Assembly: GCA_050084985.1 (NCBI GenBank)
Contig: JBITNC010000001.1
Location: 185,442,001 to 185,506,000, forward strand
Reading direction: 5' to 3'
DNA: 64,000 bases
Source of the DNA: Nageia nagi
Lineage: Eukaryota > Pinophyta
Below the pieces are notes generated by a model. That model was given only the letters and a program-made list of their open reading frames with translations. It was not told the DNA's origin and ran no database searches. Shown piece by piece: positions 22,441-35,935 of the stretch. Position 1 is the stretch's first letter, and the number at the start of each line of letters is the position of its first letter. Made by a program: the position numbers and the translations under genes.

Positions 22441-22919
22441 TGTTAGAATTTCTAATGCATTATTATTTGGTATCTAAAATGTAACTCATTTATTTAATTA
22501 ATTTAAATAATTAAAAGTATTTATAAATACCTTTTAGTATTTAAGGAATTAAATAAGTGCAACTTGACCATTCTCACCTCATATAAACCTTGGGTAGAAA
22601 GGTGAGCTAAGGTGGGGTTCTCTCCTATAAATAGAGGGCCTGGCCTTTTTGTAAATACATATGAATGGAGAAAAGTTATGTTCACACTTTTTAGGTTGAT
22701 AGGATGAGAGAGAGGTTGTAAGCATTGTAAAAATTATATTTGATAAGTAAATATCTTCAGTTAAAATGGAGTACTCTCATCCTTGAGAGGAACCACTATA
22801 ATTGCTAGTGTCACTTTGTGAATGTTAGTGTATTTGTGTTGTTATAGTGTGAGATTCATTTTTGTTAATAAGAGGATACTTAAAGGTTGATTTTGAGTAA
22901 AGGAGGTTCTTCTCTTTCA
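22441..22919 (+). repeat. 3' LTR of the old copia element
   Basis: 479 bp from TGTTAGAATT to a terminal CA, preceded by the polypurine tract AAGTGGGAG and followed by AAGAG, which matches the five bases before the left LTR. It contains the TATA box CCTATAAATAGAGGG near 22624. Only the first 215 bases have a counterpart at the left end. Confidence 0.87.
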
Positions 22920-22924
22920 AAGAG

Positions 22925-25290
22925 AGAACTAAAGAATATGACACTTTCAAAGCATCTCAATATCTCGTATCCCATCACAACACCTTAAAGTTACATTAGA
23001 GGATATGAAAGAGAAATTCAAGAGCACATAATTATTGAATTCCCATTAAAAACTCTCATCCATGCAGTGATAAAGAGTCCCCATATCAACACCATTGATT
23101 ATTTAATACCAAAAAAATCAAATTCAAAAGGCTTAACTAAAGTTACTAGGAATATTAGAACATGAAGACCTACCAAAATGATTCATGTGGAAAATGACTA
23201 TAGCAGGACTATGAATAATGAGATAATGGACATAAATTTGGATACAAAGGAAGGAGAATTTGTTAGAAATGATCTTGTAATAGGATAAAGTTTCAATAGT
23301 AAGAGATCCCTTAAAAATGCCAGAGAAAATGATTCAAATGATAGAATTAGTACTTTGAACAGCTTAGGTTCTAAGAGAAGTTTGAGGTCCAGTAGGAGAT
23401 CTCATTTAAGTAGCTCAAAAACCAATGATTCCAAGTTGAGTAGTTCCAAAACTAGCATTTTATAGAGTAGTGGTTCAAGAGAAAAAAGGAGTGATAAATC
23501 TAGCAATGATGAAGAAAGTAATGATAATCCTCCTCCCAAAAGATTAATGGAACAAAACATTTAGGAAACTCCCTTGATTTGAAGATTATTAACCAATTAT
23601 ATCAATCCTATTTTGGTGAAGAAGTCATTTTTGTTGAATAATTTTATGAAAAAGAATCCCAAGAATGAGTAACATGACCTCCCATGGAAGGTAACTCTTC
23701 TTCCATTCAATCACATTCATATAAGGAGAAAAAATCCTCTTCTCTTCCTAAAGAAATTAAAATGATATATAATAAAAAATATACTCCTTAGAGCAAGAAA
23801 TATGAAATACTAGGAGATGGAGATGATGAAGAAGAAAAAGTGAGGAATAAAGGAAGAGAAGAAAAGAAACAAAGAATTAGGGAAAGTCAAGAAAGAAGAT
23901 AGTGCAACACTCCATAACATAGCAATAAGTAGCACCTTTAGTAACACATCAAGTATAATTAATGATTATACCTCAAAAAGTAATTGGAGTAGCAAAAGTC
24001 CTCTATATAGAAATGCAAAATCCTACAATCTAAAGAGTCCCAACAGATGAGTGATGAGATTGAAATTTTGATATGGATGCTTATACAGATAGAATGCAAG
24101 AATTCTACAAGGATGTGATAGAGGGAAATAAAGATATTGAAACTAAAGGAAAGAAGGAGAGTATGGAATGGAATGCTTCCCCATAATGAGAGAGGATGGA
24201 ATGAATATAGATAAACTCTTTTCCAAGAAGAAAAATCCCAAAGGTCTGGAGGACATGACTATTGAAATCATGGGAATAAAAGAAAAAGTTGGTTGGTAAG
24301 GTTATAAGCATATCCTTCACACTATGACCTACTTTATTGAAAAAATAAGTTTTAAGAGAGAGAAAGAGCTCAAGGATATCAAGAAAAAATTAGCCCAAAA
24401 GAATAAGAAAGTGAAAGAGATTAAGGTAGCTAATATGAGCTTAGAATAGATCTAGTTATCAGGTTCTTGGACCATAGGGATCAATTGCAAAAGGTAAGAA
24501 TTAATAGATTCAATAATCAAGAGTATTTGTAAGCTTGAGATGGATTATTCATCTTTCCTAGCCCACTAAGGGATAGTAATAGAATTGAAGCAAAAAATAT
24601 ATAAAATCTAGGAAAGGCTAAAAAAAACTTTCAAATGATTTAGAATATGGAAAACGAAGCATCAGTATCCTTGGAAGAAGGAAGGATGAATTATGCCACC
24701 CAATTTTACATCCATCATGATTGGTTTCAAGGTGCCTTAAGCAAGTATGAATATTTGGTTGAAATGAGATCTGAGTTGGAAAAAGAAAATGAGAGATGAG
24801 CTAGAAAAGGAAATCAGACAATGTATGGATGTGTTCAATATTGGGATACAATTCATCCAAGAAAATGGATATGATAGGAACATAGATGAAATAGTATTCA
24901 AGATTGAGGACCTTTTGTATGAGCTCCTATGAATCAAATATGTGAACTTGATCAAGACTAGCATAATAATTGATCATGATAGGTCAATATATGCCTAGGA
25001 ATATTAGATGATAGAAACTTGTAGGTCAATTGGGGATTACTCTAGTAAAATGAACCTCATCAAGAAGATTCTAAAAGTAGAGCTACTGATGAAAGATTCC
25101 TTCTTCAAATATGGATACAAGAAGTATGACATATCTGATGCCAAATGGGAGCAATTTTTGAAGGATACTATTTAAACTGTATTGGTCACATGCATATTGA
25201 TTTTCATTATTGATGTTATTGTAAGACTTGAACCGTGAGGATAAGTTGAGCTCCTGCAAATTCAAAGTCAATGATTCTAGATATGTTTTG
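22925..25290 (+). pseudogene. Decayed long reading frame of unknown family, 3' part (region B)
   Basis: Continues the frame broken at 10077. It encodes a Ser/Arg/Lys-rich segment (about 23280-23560), then Lys/Glu-rich helical segments with coiled-coil character (about 24330-24440 and 24760-24900). Near the C-terminus comes a conserved-looking SDAKWEQFLKDT (about 25135) followed by a hydrophobic run of about 15 residues (VLVTCILIFIIDVIV), which could be a membrane segment. Many stops are TAG or TAA in place of CAG or CAA. The family is not recognised; the general layout resembles regions A and C. Confidence 0.4.
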
Positions 25291-25339
25291 TTGTATTAGG
25301 CTATAGTTAGTGGGTAAATACAAGAATTTGAGTTCAACA

Positions 25340-25650
25340 TTGGGGGAAGTCTAGGAACTTACTTATTTTAAATGTGGGTTCGAGATCCCATTCCCTCATG
25401 ATCTTAGGCTAGTTTGGGATCCCTAATCCTGATCAAGATCTTGTGTGGACCAAGACACCATGTGGACTAAGATATTGACTCCTAAGATCTTGGGGGACTA
25501 GGATCTTGCCCCCTAAGATCCCTAAGGAACCCTTAAGATCCTATGGGGAACCATTGGGATCTTATAGGGAAACTCAAAATCCCATGAGGAACCCTTAAGA
25601 TCTTGAGGGGAATAGGATCTCAATCCCTTTAAGATCTCAATTATTAAATT
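25340..25650. repeat. GATC-dense degenerate repeat
   Basis: About a dozen GATC tetranucleotides lie between 25388 and 25650, mostly inside AAGATCTT, GGGATCCC or AAGATCC palindromic phrases separated by 10-30 bases. Phrases like GGAACCCTTAAGATC recur. The spacing is irregular, so it reads as a decayed simple array rather than a clean tandem repeat. It is clearly richer in G and C than its flanks. Confidence 0.6.
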
Positions 25651-28600
25651 TAAATTTTCTACCTACCCTTCTTGGCTTAGAATTAGGTTTAATGACCTAA
25701 CCTTTGGCTTGAACCTGCAACTTCAAGGTCATAATAATGGCAATAGACTTTACTAACTTTGGACATGCATTTGATGATGTTTTTTGAAGAATAATTTTAC
25801 TTTATTTTGCAAGATTTTATATGAGAGAGTGATGATTTCAAATATGTTATTTTTTTATAATTCAATTATATTTTGTATTTTTAAAATAATTTTTAATAAA
25901 AGAGGGTCCATAAACTTTGAAAACTAGGTTTTCATATTTGTTTAATAATTTTTTTAGTTTTTTTAGAATTATGAAAAAAGAAATATGTTCACATTATGCA
26001 TACAATTCTTCACAAGTTAAAAAAATAAAATAAAAAATAATAAGTTTAGGTCAAATTATGCTTGAGGGACATGAGCACTTTTTAAAATGATAATAAGGGC
26101 CAATAAAAAATAATTTTAAAAATATTAATAAAAAAATTACAAAAAAATATCTTGCACAATATTTAGTGTCTTAGGTATCTTTTCCCAAAAGGATTTAAAA
26201 AAATATTATAATTTAGGTCTAATTATGCTTGAGAGACATGATGGGGGTGTGGTCCTCAAACTATATTTTTTAAACAATGGGTTTTAAACATGTCTATCAA
26301 AAATTTATTTCTATGATCTGGGTATTGGAATAAATTACATAGTTGGAAACTATACTTTGAGTACTACATTTTTAGCCAAGTGAACATTTTCAATATTCAT
26401 ACTCTAAGTGCTTCAAATTTTGATCAATTATGACCTAACTTGAAAATCAAGGAAAACACTTCCACTTTTTGGCCAAAAGGGGTATTCATCGTCTTGTACT
26501 TACCCCAGTACTTTGGAAATATTAGGCTATCATAGAAATAATAATTAGAGTTATCCCTTTAGTTGTTTTAGAGGGAATTATGTTTAATTAGTTATATTAG
26601 ATATTGTTATCAGAACTTGACCCTTCAATTATTTCAAAGGGAATTTTGATATTATGTCAAGTTGTGTTAGTTACTTTTCATTAAATATTAATTATTTAAT
26701 TAGGGTAACAATTATCAAAATCAAATGTATAAATACCCCTTTTGGGATCATTTTTTATTCATAATGGAATAGAGAGAAGCTTGAACAAGAATATTTGGCC
26801 TTTGGTGTTTGTTCTTGAGTTGTGATTCTATGTTGATACTATAATTGCTATTTGTTTAGTGGGGTTGTGGAATACTTTATATCATATCTATAATAGTTGT
26901 TTATTCACTTATGAAAATTTTCTTTAAAAAATTTAAATTTTAGGGAAATAAGAATGATATCATTTTGAATTGAATAAGTGATTAATAGTTTCATACTTGC
27001 TCTCTAAGTATTGTATTTTGGAAAAATCTACTTCTATATTATTTAAGTGGAATCTTGCATGCAAAATAGTAACTAGTGATTGAATATTAACATATATTTT
27101 ATTATCCTTTATGAATGATCTACTTCATGCTTATTTAAATTTGTACTTTGGGTATTATTGTTGTGTACCTCTTTAATTTAATAGCTGCATGAATATTCCT
27201 GCCAAACCTAGATCCTATATCTTCCAAAACCTACATTACTAGTGAATCTTTATCATTCGCACTAATTCCCATTGAATTTATTGCATTATAATTTTTTTTT
27301 ATTTATTGATTTTCCTTTTTGTTAACAAAACCCCAAAAAATTTCCATTAATGCAATTCTTTAATAGGTCCATATAAACCTATGAGTTAATATTCCTATCA
27401 CCTAGTTTACTGAGATGATCAACCTAGTAATTTATATCCTCTAGAGGTATGATGGATCTATAGAAATTCTAGTCCTAGAGGTCAAAAATCCAATTAGTCT
27501 TGTAGGGTATTCATTCCCTTAGAGAAAATATAGGTAATTCTATCTCACCATATATATCATAGAGGTCTCTTTCTCCTGCTAAGTAGGCCTTCGTTGTGAC
27601 CTTGTAAGAGTAGGAAAGAAATCCACACCAACATATGGCTTTGTGTAAGAATTTGTTACTGTATAAAAAATATTGATAGAAAACCTACATACATTAAGCA
27701 TATTCAAGGATTTTTTACTAAAAAGTTGCATTCTTTGAGCATATATGATGTCATTATTTCACACATTATGCATATTGAGGACTTTCAATCAATAGTTTGC
27801 ATACTTGAGAGCATTTGTAAGACATGTATTATAGTCTTGCTATATACATACATGAGTTCTTATTATATAAGAAATTTGTATCTTAGTATTATTGTTCTAC
27901 ATACTCAAGGGTGTTGGAAATATTGGAATTATAATTTAAGTGATTTGTAGATAACATGAGTATAATTAAGTAACAATATTTTGTATCACAACTTATTATT
28001 CTGGATAATGAGCCAAATATGTATCAATGACTAAAGCATGAAATACTCTAAAATACATATCAATGAGTAAGATGTGCAATGAAAAAGAGTATTAAATGAT
28101 CTTCAACCTCTAAATTATGCACCATATAGGTTGAGTAAATGTCCATGGATATGTAGCAAATGGGAGTGAATGAATAGGAATGGGATGGTGATGCATGATT
28201 AAATATATTTGAATGAGACATATCATTTCCATCTATTTCTATGTCCTTACCCTACATGTATGGGATGTATATGACCCAGCACTAGTCATCCCTATGAACA
28301 TGCATTATTTTGATATGTTGGACCAATCAATGCATTACACATGGCAGAATGAGTTTGGTTGGCAAAAAACAAAATTGGCAAGTACAAAGTTAACTTGTTG
28401 ACATGTCCTTCATTTGCATATCGTAAGGCTTAAGAGTTAAAATTTATAACCTCTCTAATGTGTAAGCTTTTGTAAGAGTAAGATAATTATAATATATCTA
28501 TAAAAAGATAGTTCTCCTAATATTCAAAAGTAAAATAACAAGGCTACTAAAAATGAAAATGATATAATATCCTTTATCTCTTCTTCTTTATATTAAATTT

Positions 28601-30064
28601 TACATCAACATATATACTATAATCCATATTTACACTTCTTTATTCCATATTTGTGTTCTAATTCTTGACATTAAGTTTGATTGATATATTAACCCTTGTT
28701 TAACTTTCATACATTTGCACCAACATATGAATATATCTATCCAAACATATTTTTTTCATATAATATCAGAGGGAATAGTAATTTATTCTTTCAATATTGC
28801 TATATAATAGGTGAGGGAGATTACACCAGCAATTTTAGGTATTTTTGCAAAGCAATTAACATGAATAATATCAAAAAAAATTGGCCTTCTCTTTGCACCT
28901 ATACCTTAATGACCTATATGAACTTCATGTTTCACAAGAAGCAATATTATTTCTATTTGATTTCCTATCTAATTGAGCAAGTTACAATTGTATCAAAACT
29001 ATCATGCCTATGTAAGATTATTGCTAAGTAGCCCAAGGTTTGGTGAAAATAGTTCCTACTATTCTTCAACCAACAAAAATGAGTTCAGGATCTTGTAAAA
29101 CTTGAAACTTATATAAGTATTATCTCTTAGATTAATGGTAGAGTTTTGCATATCTTAAGGTTTCATATTAATGTATGAATGCATATGAATCTTTAAAAAA
29201 ATATAGCATAAAATAAAAATTAATAACAATGTTGCATTGTGCTCCTTAATGATGTAAATTGCTCCTTTAGTTAACTTGAGAATTCTTGCTACAATAAAAA
29301 GATAAACATCAAATGAATAATTACATATTTAGGCCAGGCTATGCACTTTTCCTTAGGTATATGTATGAATTTAACTAGTAAATTATTGAAAGTAACTTAT
29401 CATTAACATTAATGCAATTTGATCCTTAGCTATGAATTACTATAGCCTAACTGATAAATTATACAATGTCAACTAGTGATACTTGTAAAGTAAATAATAG
29501 CTATAAAGAACATGGGTGTTATAGAATATTTATAATTACTCTATAAAATATCCATAATTATTAAATGTTGTAAAATTGAAATGGATGATCCAAATACCCC
29601 AATAATTTATAACACAATCATTATATATATTGTAATCATTATTTTCATGGCTACATAAGAGATAAATCATTTTCATGGGTGACACATAATCATTATAGCA
29701 TAACACATACTCAATTTCATGGCTACAAAAAATATTATAGCATAACACAATCATTTGTAAGACTTAATCACTTATAACATTTAATATAATTTTGGGAATG
29801 AACATACATATTATTTGTGTCACATAATCATATTATTTTCATAACTATAGAAAAGATACATTGATACTATGCATTATACTCATAATGATGCTGTAAAATG
29901 AATATTGTCTCTTATAGTCTATGATTTTTATGTGTATATCTAATCCCTTTTCCTTCAAAATTAGGGATATATATGATTCCCAACCTCAATCAAATGATGC
30001 AAGAAAGGAATTAGGAGGTGTGTTCTGATCCCATGCTGTTGGATTTGGATTTAGAGTTGTCATT
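25651..30064. other. Anonymous AT-rich DNA
   Basis: No protein family is recognised on either strand; short open frames here (for example 27726-27950 and 28696-29031) have no motifs. A promoter-like TGTATAAATACCCC at about 26726-26739, followed by a GAGAGAAGC leader-like tract, resembles an LTR promoter, but no LTR partner was found. A loose repeat of TTTTCATGGCTACA and ATTATAGCATAACAC occurs at 29640-29750. Confidence 0.4.
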
Positions 30065-30381
30065 TGTTAAGAACTCACTATTTTATAATAACCCAATTAT
30101 TCATGAATACAAATAAAACCACTCCAATATACAAATACCATTCAAATATGCAAACCCATTAAACACACCACTTATTGAAGTAACTAAATCACTTGCACCA
30201 CTTCAAGGGGGGCACCTCCTAGAGAATAAATTCTATCCTTAAATGAAATATATTTCTTATTTGACGATTACAATAGGAAAGGCCTCAATAAATAGCCCTT
30301 TGTGACCCTTTACCTTCCAAACCTATTACATGTGGGATAAATATTAATATAACATAAATAATATGTTATGGGGTCATAACA
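30065..30381 (-). repeat. 3' LTR of the small non-autonomous element
   Basis: Shares GCACCACTTC, GGGGGGCACCTCCTAGAGAA and ATGTTATGGGGTCATAA with 32115-32432 at matching offsets. Terminal TG and CA are intact. Confidence 0.9.
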
Positions 30382-30395
30382 TTTCCAACCCCTTA
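30382..30395 (-). other. Polypurine tract of the small non-autonomous element
   Basis: Minus-strand TAAGGGGTTGGAAA directly precedes the 3' LTR start TGTTATGACCCC. Confidence 0.75.
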
Positions 30396-32100
30396 AGTAA
30401 GCTTTATCTTTAAAGCTTGTACACACCATACATTAAAACATAATAGCCTACATTAACATAATCTCACCACATATCACCACAAAATAGCCTACTAATATAT
30501 TAAGGAGGGTTGTTACATTTTTAACCCCTTTGAAAATATTTATCCTCAAATATTTCCAAAATATAAAGTACAATCCCTCCATAAACAATAGAGAGAGTAA
30601 AGACCCAAGGAATCTAACTCATCCAAAGTAGCCTATAATGTGCCACATCTAAATAGGAGCCCATATGAGTATCAAAATCTCACCAAGGTAATGATAATGC
30701 TGTTATAAAAGAGTGGGAAATAAAAATAATGGTCTAAAAGAATTAATAAAAAGCCCACCATGCTACCATTGCATTATAAAATCATCTTGGGATGCTCTAA
30801 AGTCTGGTTGCACTTTGAAATCTTGGCATGAATACCCCATGAAATCCTGCTAGTCTACCATGTACATGCTAATATAAGTGAGAGAGATATTATAAAATTC
30901 TATAAAATTCTCCAATAAATTTGAATAAATTAGATTCACATCATTTGCATTGATACAAGTGGGAGGAAGGGCCTCACACTCTATGTCATGCTCCTCAATA
31001 TTCGAAGAAACTAACTCCTCAATAATAAACCCATGAAGGTATTAATAAGGAAAAGTAAGTTTTTTTTGAAGAGTTCCTATTGTATTAATTATATAATTAA
31101 CCATGTCATTAAATTCAAGTTTATCCTTTTCAAATGTTTTCCAAAGTTTATTAATATCCTCTTCATTCTTATATTGTTCCAATGTATGTGTATGTAAAGG
31201 TGGAATAAAAGTATCCTTTTTGAGAAATTGAACTTGCTATCAAATCAATTGAATTTTTATTTAAATTTTTACTATATATAGGTACCATGAATAACCATAT
31301 ATATCTGAAATCTTATTCCAAAATGATATCATATGCAATAGTTATGAAGATTTCACCTTTGCCCCTTTATTTATCAAAATTACAATCACTAATTTTATAA
31401 TAAATAGAATAATCCTTCTTGAAATAATATGAAATTTTTACTAAACATGTACAATACTAATATACAAAAACTCACAGAATTTCATAAGAGAATTCAAATG
31501 TATGAAAAATATATGGTTGATTTACTCTTACCTCTTCTAGATCTTGGAGCATTTATAAGGAGACCCTATTTTATTTCTCATAAAATATTCAATATAATTT
31601 CAAAAATTCTAAAATTTAAATTGTGTACTTTTGATATATAAATATAAAAACTATTCAAATTTTAATAGTAAAATCACAAGTATGAAAAATATATGATCAA
31701 ATACTTTTTCCTTTTTTTTTTTTTTTATAATTCTAGATCTAGGGTTTTTAAGGGGAAATACAAATCTTCTCATAAATTGACTAATACAAATCCAAACAAT
31801 ATGAATGTTGATATAATTATTCTCTTATATATACAAAACTTATCTAAAAATTTTATAAACAAAAATCTCTTATTTCACCCTATACAACCACTTTATTATA
31901 AAAATTGAAATGCTTATAAAATATGCAAACAAGCTCCAAAATACCTAAAATTTTTATTGAGACTTTTTGATGTAATTATTCATAAAACATAAAAATTCCA
32001 TAATAAAATTTATCTATATGTATGAGATATGAATGATTCAATTTAAGCCAACCAAAATAAAACCCTTCAACTTCTCCAAACCCACAAGTGCCAAGACCAT

Positions 32101-32112
32101 GCTCTAATACCA
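32101..32112 (-). other. Primer binding site, initiator-Met tRNA type
   Basis: Minus-strand TGGTATTAGAGC sits two bases inside the 5' LTR. It differs from the standard TGGTATCAGAGC by one C to T change. Confidence 0.88.
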
Positions 32113-32114
32113 CT

Positions 32115-32432
32115 TGTTAAGAACCCATTATTTCATAATAACTAAATTATTCAAAAATATATATAAAACAAATTTAATATGCAAATACTATTAAAATATG
32201 TAAAACCATTACAAATACCACTTACTAAAGGAACTAAATTGCTTGCACCACTTCGAGGGGGGCACCTCCTAGAGAAGAAGTTCTCTCCTCAAATGAAATA
32301 TTTTCCTTAATTAATGATTACAATAGGGAATGCATCATATAAATAGCCCCTTTTTACACTTTATCTTAAAAAATTATAACATGTGGTATAAATACTAATA
32401 TAACATAAATAAGATGTTATGGGGTCATAATA
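32115..32432 (-). repeat. 5' LTR of the small non-autonomous element
   Basis: Paired with 30065-30381; the terminal CA has become TA. It is followed immediately by the target duplication TCATT. Confidence 0.9.
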
Positions 32433-32437
32433 TCATT

Positions 32438-35400
32438 CCATGATTTCCAGTGATGTTTAAAAATTGATTTGGATTTGTTGTTTTCATTCCATGATTTGGT
32501 AATGGATTTGGAAATTGATTTCTATAAATGTTTGGATATGGAGTGCAAGGTAGTTGGGATTTTTGAATTGAATTTTGAGAGTATTTGAAAGCACTTGAAA
32601 ATTAGGGTAGATTTATTTTAAGTCCTACATTATATTATGATTCTTTGGTAATGGGTTAATAGTAGTGATTAACTATATTTGTATATACAATTCCCTTTGG
32701 TCCATATCAATTTCCTTTTTTTTTTTTTCCCTTTTTAAGCTTGTGTTTCTCCCTTTTTGGTTGTTTTTCCTTCTTCTATAGTAGTTTCAACTGCTCTCAT
32801 TCTTTGTGATGAATTTCTTTATTAACTTTATGTAGCTTCATCAATTCTAATTCTAGAAGTCATGAAGCCTTCCTCATTTGTACTTGATGTTTCTTTCTTA
32901 ATTTAAGGACTTATACTTGTTTCTTCATTTTATCTTACTAATTAAGATACTGATGTAGTCATCACTAGTTAAAAGTTGAAACTATCAACTCAATCGAATA
33001 CCATTATCACTAACAATTTATGTTCTTTGGTGGAGGATGTATACTGGTTGCTTTAGGAATTTGGTTTTTGTTGGTACACCTTAGGGTTTACTTTATTAAC
33101 TTAGTTGGGAGGCCATGATGTCCTATCCTTCCTTGATAATTTCTTGCATATCTTGGATGAGCTGTGTGCTACCATCATCACTAAGAATCTCACAATTAGC
33201 ATAATAGTGTACCAGTTCCCCAATGGAAAATGTGGTTGGTGGATATGGGAAGGAAAATATTCCATAATATTTTTAAGGGAATTAAAAGTTCATTTAAATG
33301 TTCATAGCTCCCTCCAATATCCATAATGGAGACCATCCTTAGTATCTACCATTCCACTTGTAATTGGATGAGAAAAAATTGGTTCAACAACACTAATTTC
33401 ATTTACAATAATTGGATGAGTGGAAATTGGTTCAACATAATTATGGTCTATATGTTATTATAATTTATCAATTGTAATAACTACACTTGAGAGACTAAAC
33501 AACTCCTACACTACAATTGGATCTTCATGAGATTTAACTGAAAAGTCTCGCTTAGACGCATATCATTCACTAGTGCATTAGGATTTAGTGGCCATGTCCC
33601 CATCCTTTTAAAATTAATAATGGTATTTAAGTATGTCAATAATTTCTATAGGGACATGTATCCAAGTTCATCCAATTCAATCCTAATTTCTATGTAAGAA
33701 AATCTTACCATTTGTGTTGGTCTTTTAGTTTCGAAGATTATTTTGAAGGGCAAAAAGATGCTAACATTTAATACCTGTAGTTTATGTGATGTGTGTGTAC
33801 GAAGAATTAGAAAATCAATGGCCAACATCCTTTCCTCTTAATTACTAAAAAATTTCTAACTTGCTTCCTTTTTTATGTCCAAACATAGTGTACTTTATTT
33901 TGAACTTCAACACCAAAAAGTGATACAAATTTTAACATAATCAACCCAATAGTTTTGCATCCAATTTGCATTTAATATTTGCATCAGAATTTACATCAGA
34001 TTTCCAATTTTTGAATTGTTTTTTTACATCAAATTTTCATAATTTGTATCATTTTTATAATTGGCATCAATTTTTGCATTGAAATTTCATAATTTATGTT
34101 AGTTTTTATGTTGAATTTTCATTATTTGTGTCAATTTTTATGTTTTTTTTTTTGCATTGGTTTTCATAAGAAAATATCATATAATTGTATATCTTTTAAT
34201 TCTATGCAAATTTTTTTAAAATAAGCTCAAAATGATATTCAGATCAAAAGTTATGGCCTCTACAAGGTACATCATTTTTATTAGGTATTTGGGGCAATGA
34301 CATAGGTCCATTAAACCAATTGAAGAATGGGGTTAGTGGTTTAGGTTTTAAAAATTTGAATTTATTATATATATTTTTTCTAAATAATACAATAAGATTT
34401 TTAATGTTATTGTCCATTTCTTGTTGCCTACTTCTTTTTCAACCTTTGAAAGAATTTTCTTTTCTGCAACTATGGGCTTATTCTCTTTTTTCTTTTATGC
34501 AACTATGGAGTTTTTTATTTTTATTTTTTTATGGGCTTATTCTCTTCCTTGGGCACCATAGCTACGATCAAAATTTGAAATCTAAGGAAGAAAAAATTAG
34601 CTAAAGTGTATGAAATGTGAGGATTATAGGGATGGTTTGTTGATATATATAGATAGGAGAGGGTATTTAGCTATTGGGTAATCACTTTTGGTACAAATGG
34701 ACGATGAAATGAAAGTGAGCCATTTATTGATGAACATGTAAAATTTGTTCTATGTTTTGTTAATGAAATGTGACACAAAATTTGTATCGAAATTTACATC
34801 AAAAAAGTGAAAAAATAGAAAAAAACATTAAAACGATGCATGTTGACATAATAGGATGCAAATTAACATTGATTTTCATTTTTCATATGTTAAGACACAA
34901 AAAAGGATGCAAATTGACCTTTTTGGTAGTAGTGCTTTTATTGTTTATAGATTAATATGGCTACCATGGGCATAAAATATGAGTAGATAGTTATTTGTTG
35001 GTGATATTCCTCTTAGAAATAAATGCATGAAGTGGTGCAACTAGCTAAGGAATAGTTATTTCATCATCCATGCATATGGCTAGGATGCTATACAAGTACA
35101 TAGTTTATAGCTTGAAATATAATTTTGTAGCTTCTTCTTTCCCTTGAATAGGTAGAAGCTTGATAAACTATGACCAACAACATTAACACAAACTAGAATA
35201 GTGACCCATTCTTGATTCTTCAGTAATGTGTATGACACATTCTAACTTCCTTTTATAGCTAACACCCTCATTACACCATTTCTAACATATTGAAGTTCAA
35301 TCTCATCATAATTCTATATTCAATGAGAACCATACGGGTTTGCATTATATGCAAATGAAAGTGTATCTTAAAAGGTAAAAATAATAATAAGTATAAGGTT

Positions 35401-35935
35401 CACTACCCTATCCTTTTCTATGCCTTTAGCTATGTGGAAGGTTAGTTCTAGATTCCTCCTCTTAAAACTAGTCTACTAAGACTTACCATCAATCCCATCC
35501 TTGAAAGGGTTTAGTATTAACTATAAAATATTAGCTACCTTTTCCTCTAGATTGATAATATCAAGGCCATGGCCAAATGCAATCATATCTTTGCACCATT
35601 CTACAATTTCTCCTCTCCTTCTACTACGAGGACTATTGAAGGATCATTTTTAGACATGGATGTAATCCCACTTAACCAATTGCTGAGTGTTGTTGTTAGG
35701 ATTTTACACTTCTTTATTGCAACCCTTGTTAACATCCCATTCTCTTCCACATTATGAAGAGAAGCAACCATGTACACAATGGATAACTATTTTTCAAATC
35801 TGCTCTTACTTATTGGTGTGGTAGGAAATTATTCCATTACTGATGGTTCATGACTATCTTCCACTACTATTGATATTGGTTATTCTTCTTCATTAGGATA
35901 CAATCAAGAACCTCTCTTATGTGTAATTAAACATA
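32438..35935. other. Anonymous AT-rich DNA
   Basis: No recognisable gene. A loose simple repeat of TTTTCATAATTTGTATC and TTTGCATC-like phrases fills about 33950-34170. Open frames such as 33105-33326 and 34320-34604 have no family motif, and the latter is a Phe/Leu-rich translation of T-rich sequence. Confidence 0.4.

Larger units (their letters stand above)
10078..22919 (+). mobile_element. Old Ty1/copia LTR retrotransposon carrying two nested insertions
   Basis: Left LTR starts at 10078 (TGTTAGAATTT), right LTR spans 22441-22919, and a perfect 5-bp target duplication AAGAG lies at 10073-10077 and 22920-22924. Inside, plus-strand remnants run gag, protease, integrase, RT, RNase H, which is the copia order. 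The element is interrupted by a Tork-like copia (12033-17118) and a solo LTR (20519-21001). Domains carry many stops and frameshifts and several lost catalytic or zinc-binding residues, so it is non-functional. The left LTR matches the right only for about 215 bases; the rest is replaced by unrelated sequence and I see no primer binding site. Confidence 0.88.
30065..32432 (-). mobile_element. Small non-autonomous LTR retrotransposon
   Basis: LTRs of 317 and 318 bp (30065-30381 and 32115-32432) begin TGTTAAGAAC and end CATAACA (decayed to CATAATA on the right). A perfect target duplication TCATT lies at 30060-30064 and 32433-32437. On the minus strand an initiator-Met-type primer site and a polypurine tract are in the right places. 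The internal region is only about 1.73 kb and shows no protease, RT or integrase motif. A Glu/Asn-rich partly open stretch at about 31230-30870 on the minus strand might be a gag remnant, but I cannot identify it. The LTRs have diverged visibly, so the insertion is old. Replication would have needed proteins from another element. Confidence 0.9.

Noticed and set aside
34320-34604. A 94-codon Phe/Leu-rich frame as a membrane protein gene
   Set aside because: The composition follows from T-rich DNA; there is no start context, homologous motif or neighbouring gene structure.
33950-34920. A MITE with ends at 33950-34200 and 34780-34920
   Set aside because: The two ends share only simple TTTGCATC/GATGCAAA-type phrases, some in direct rather than inverted orientation; no target duplication was found.
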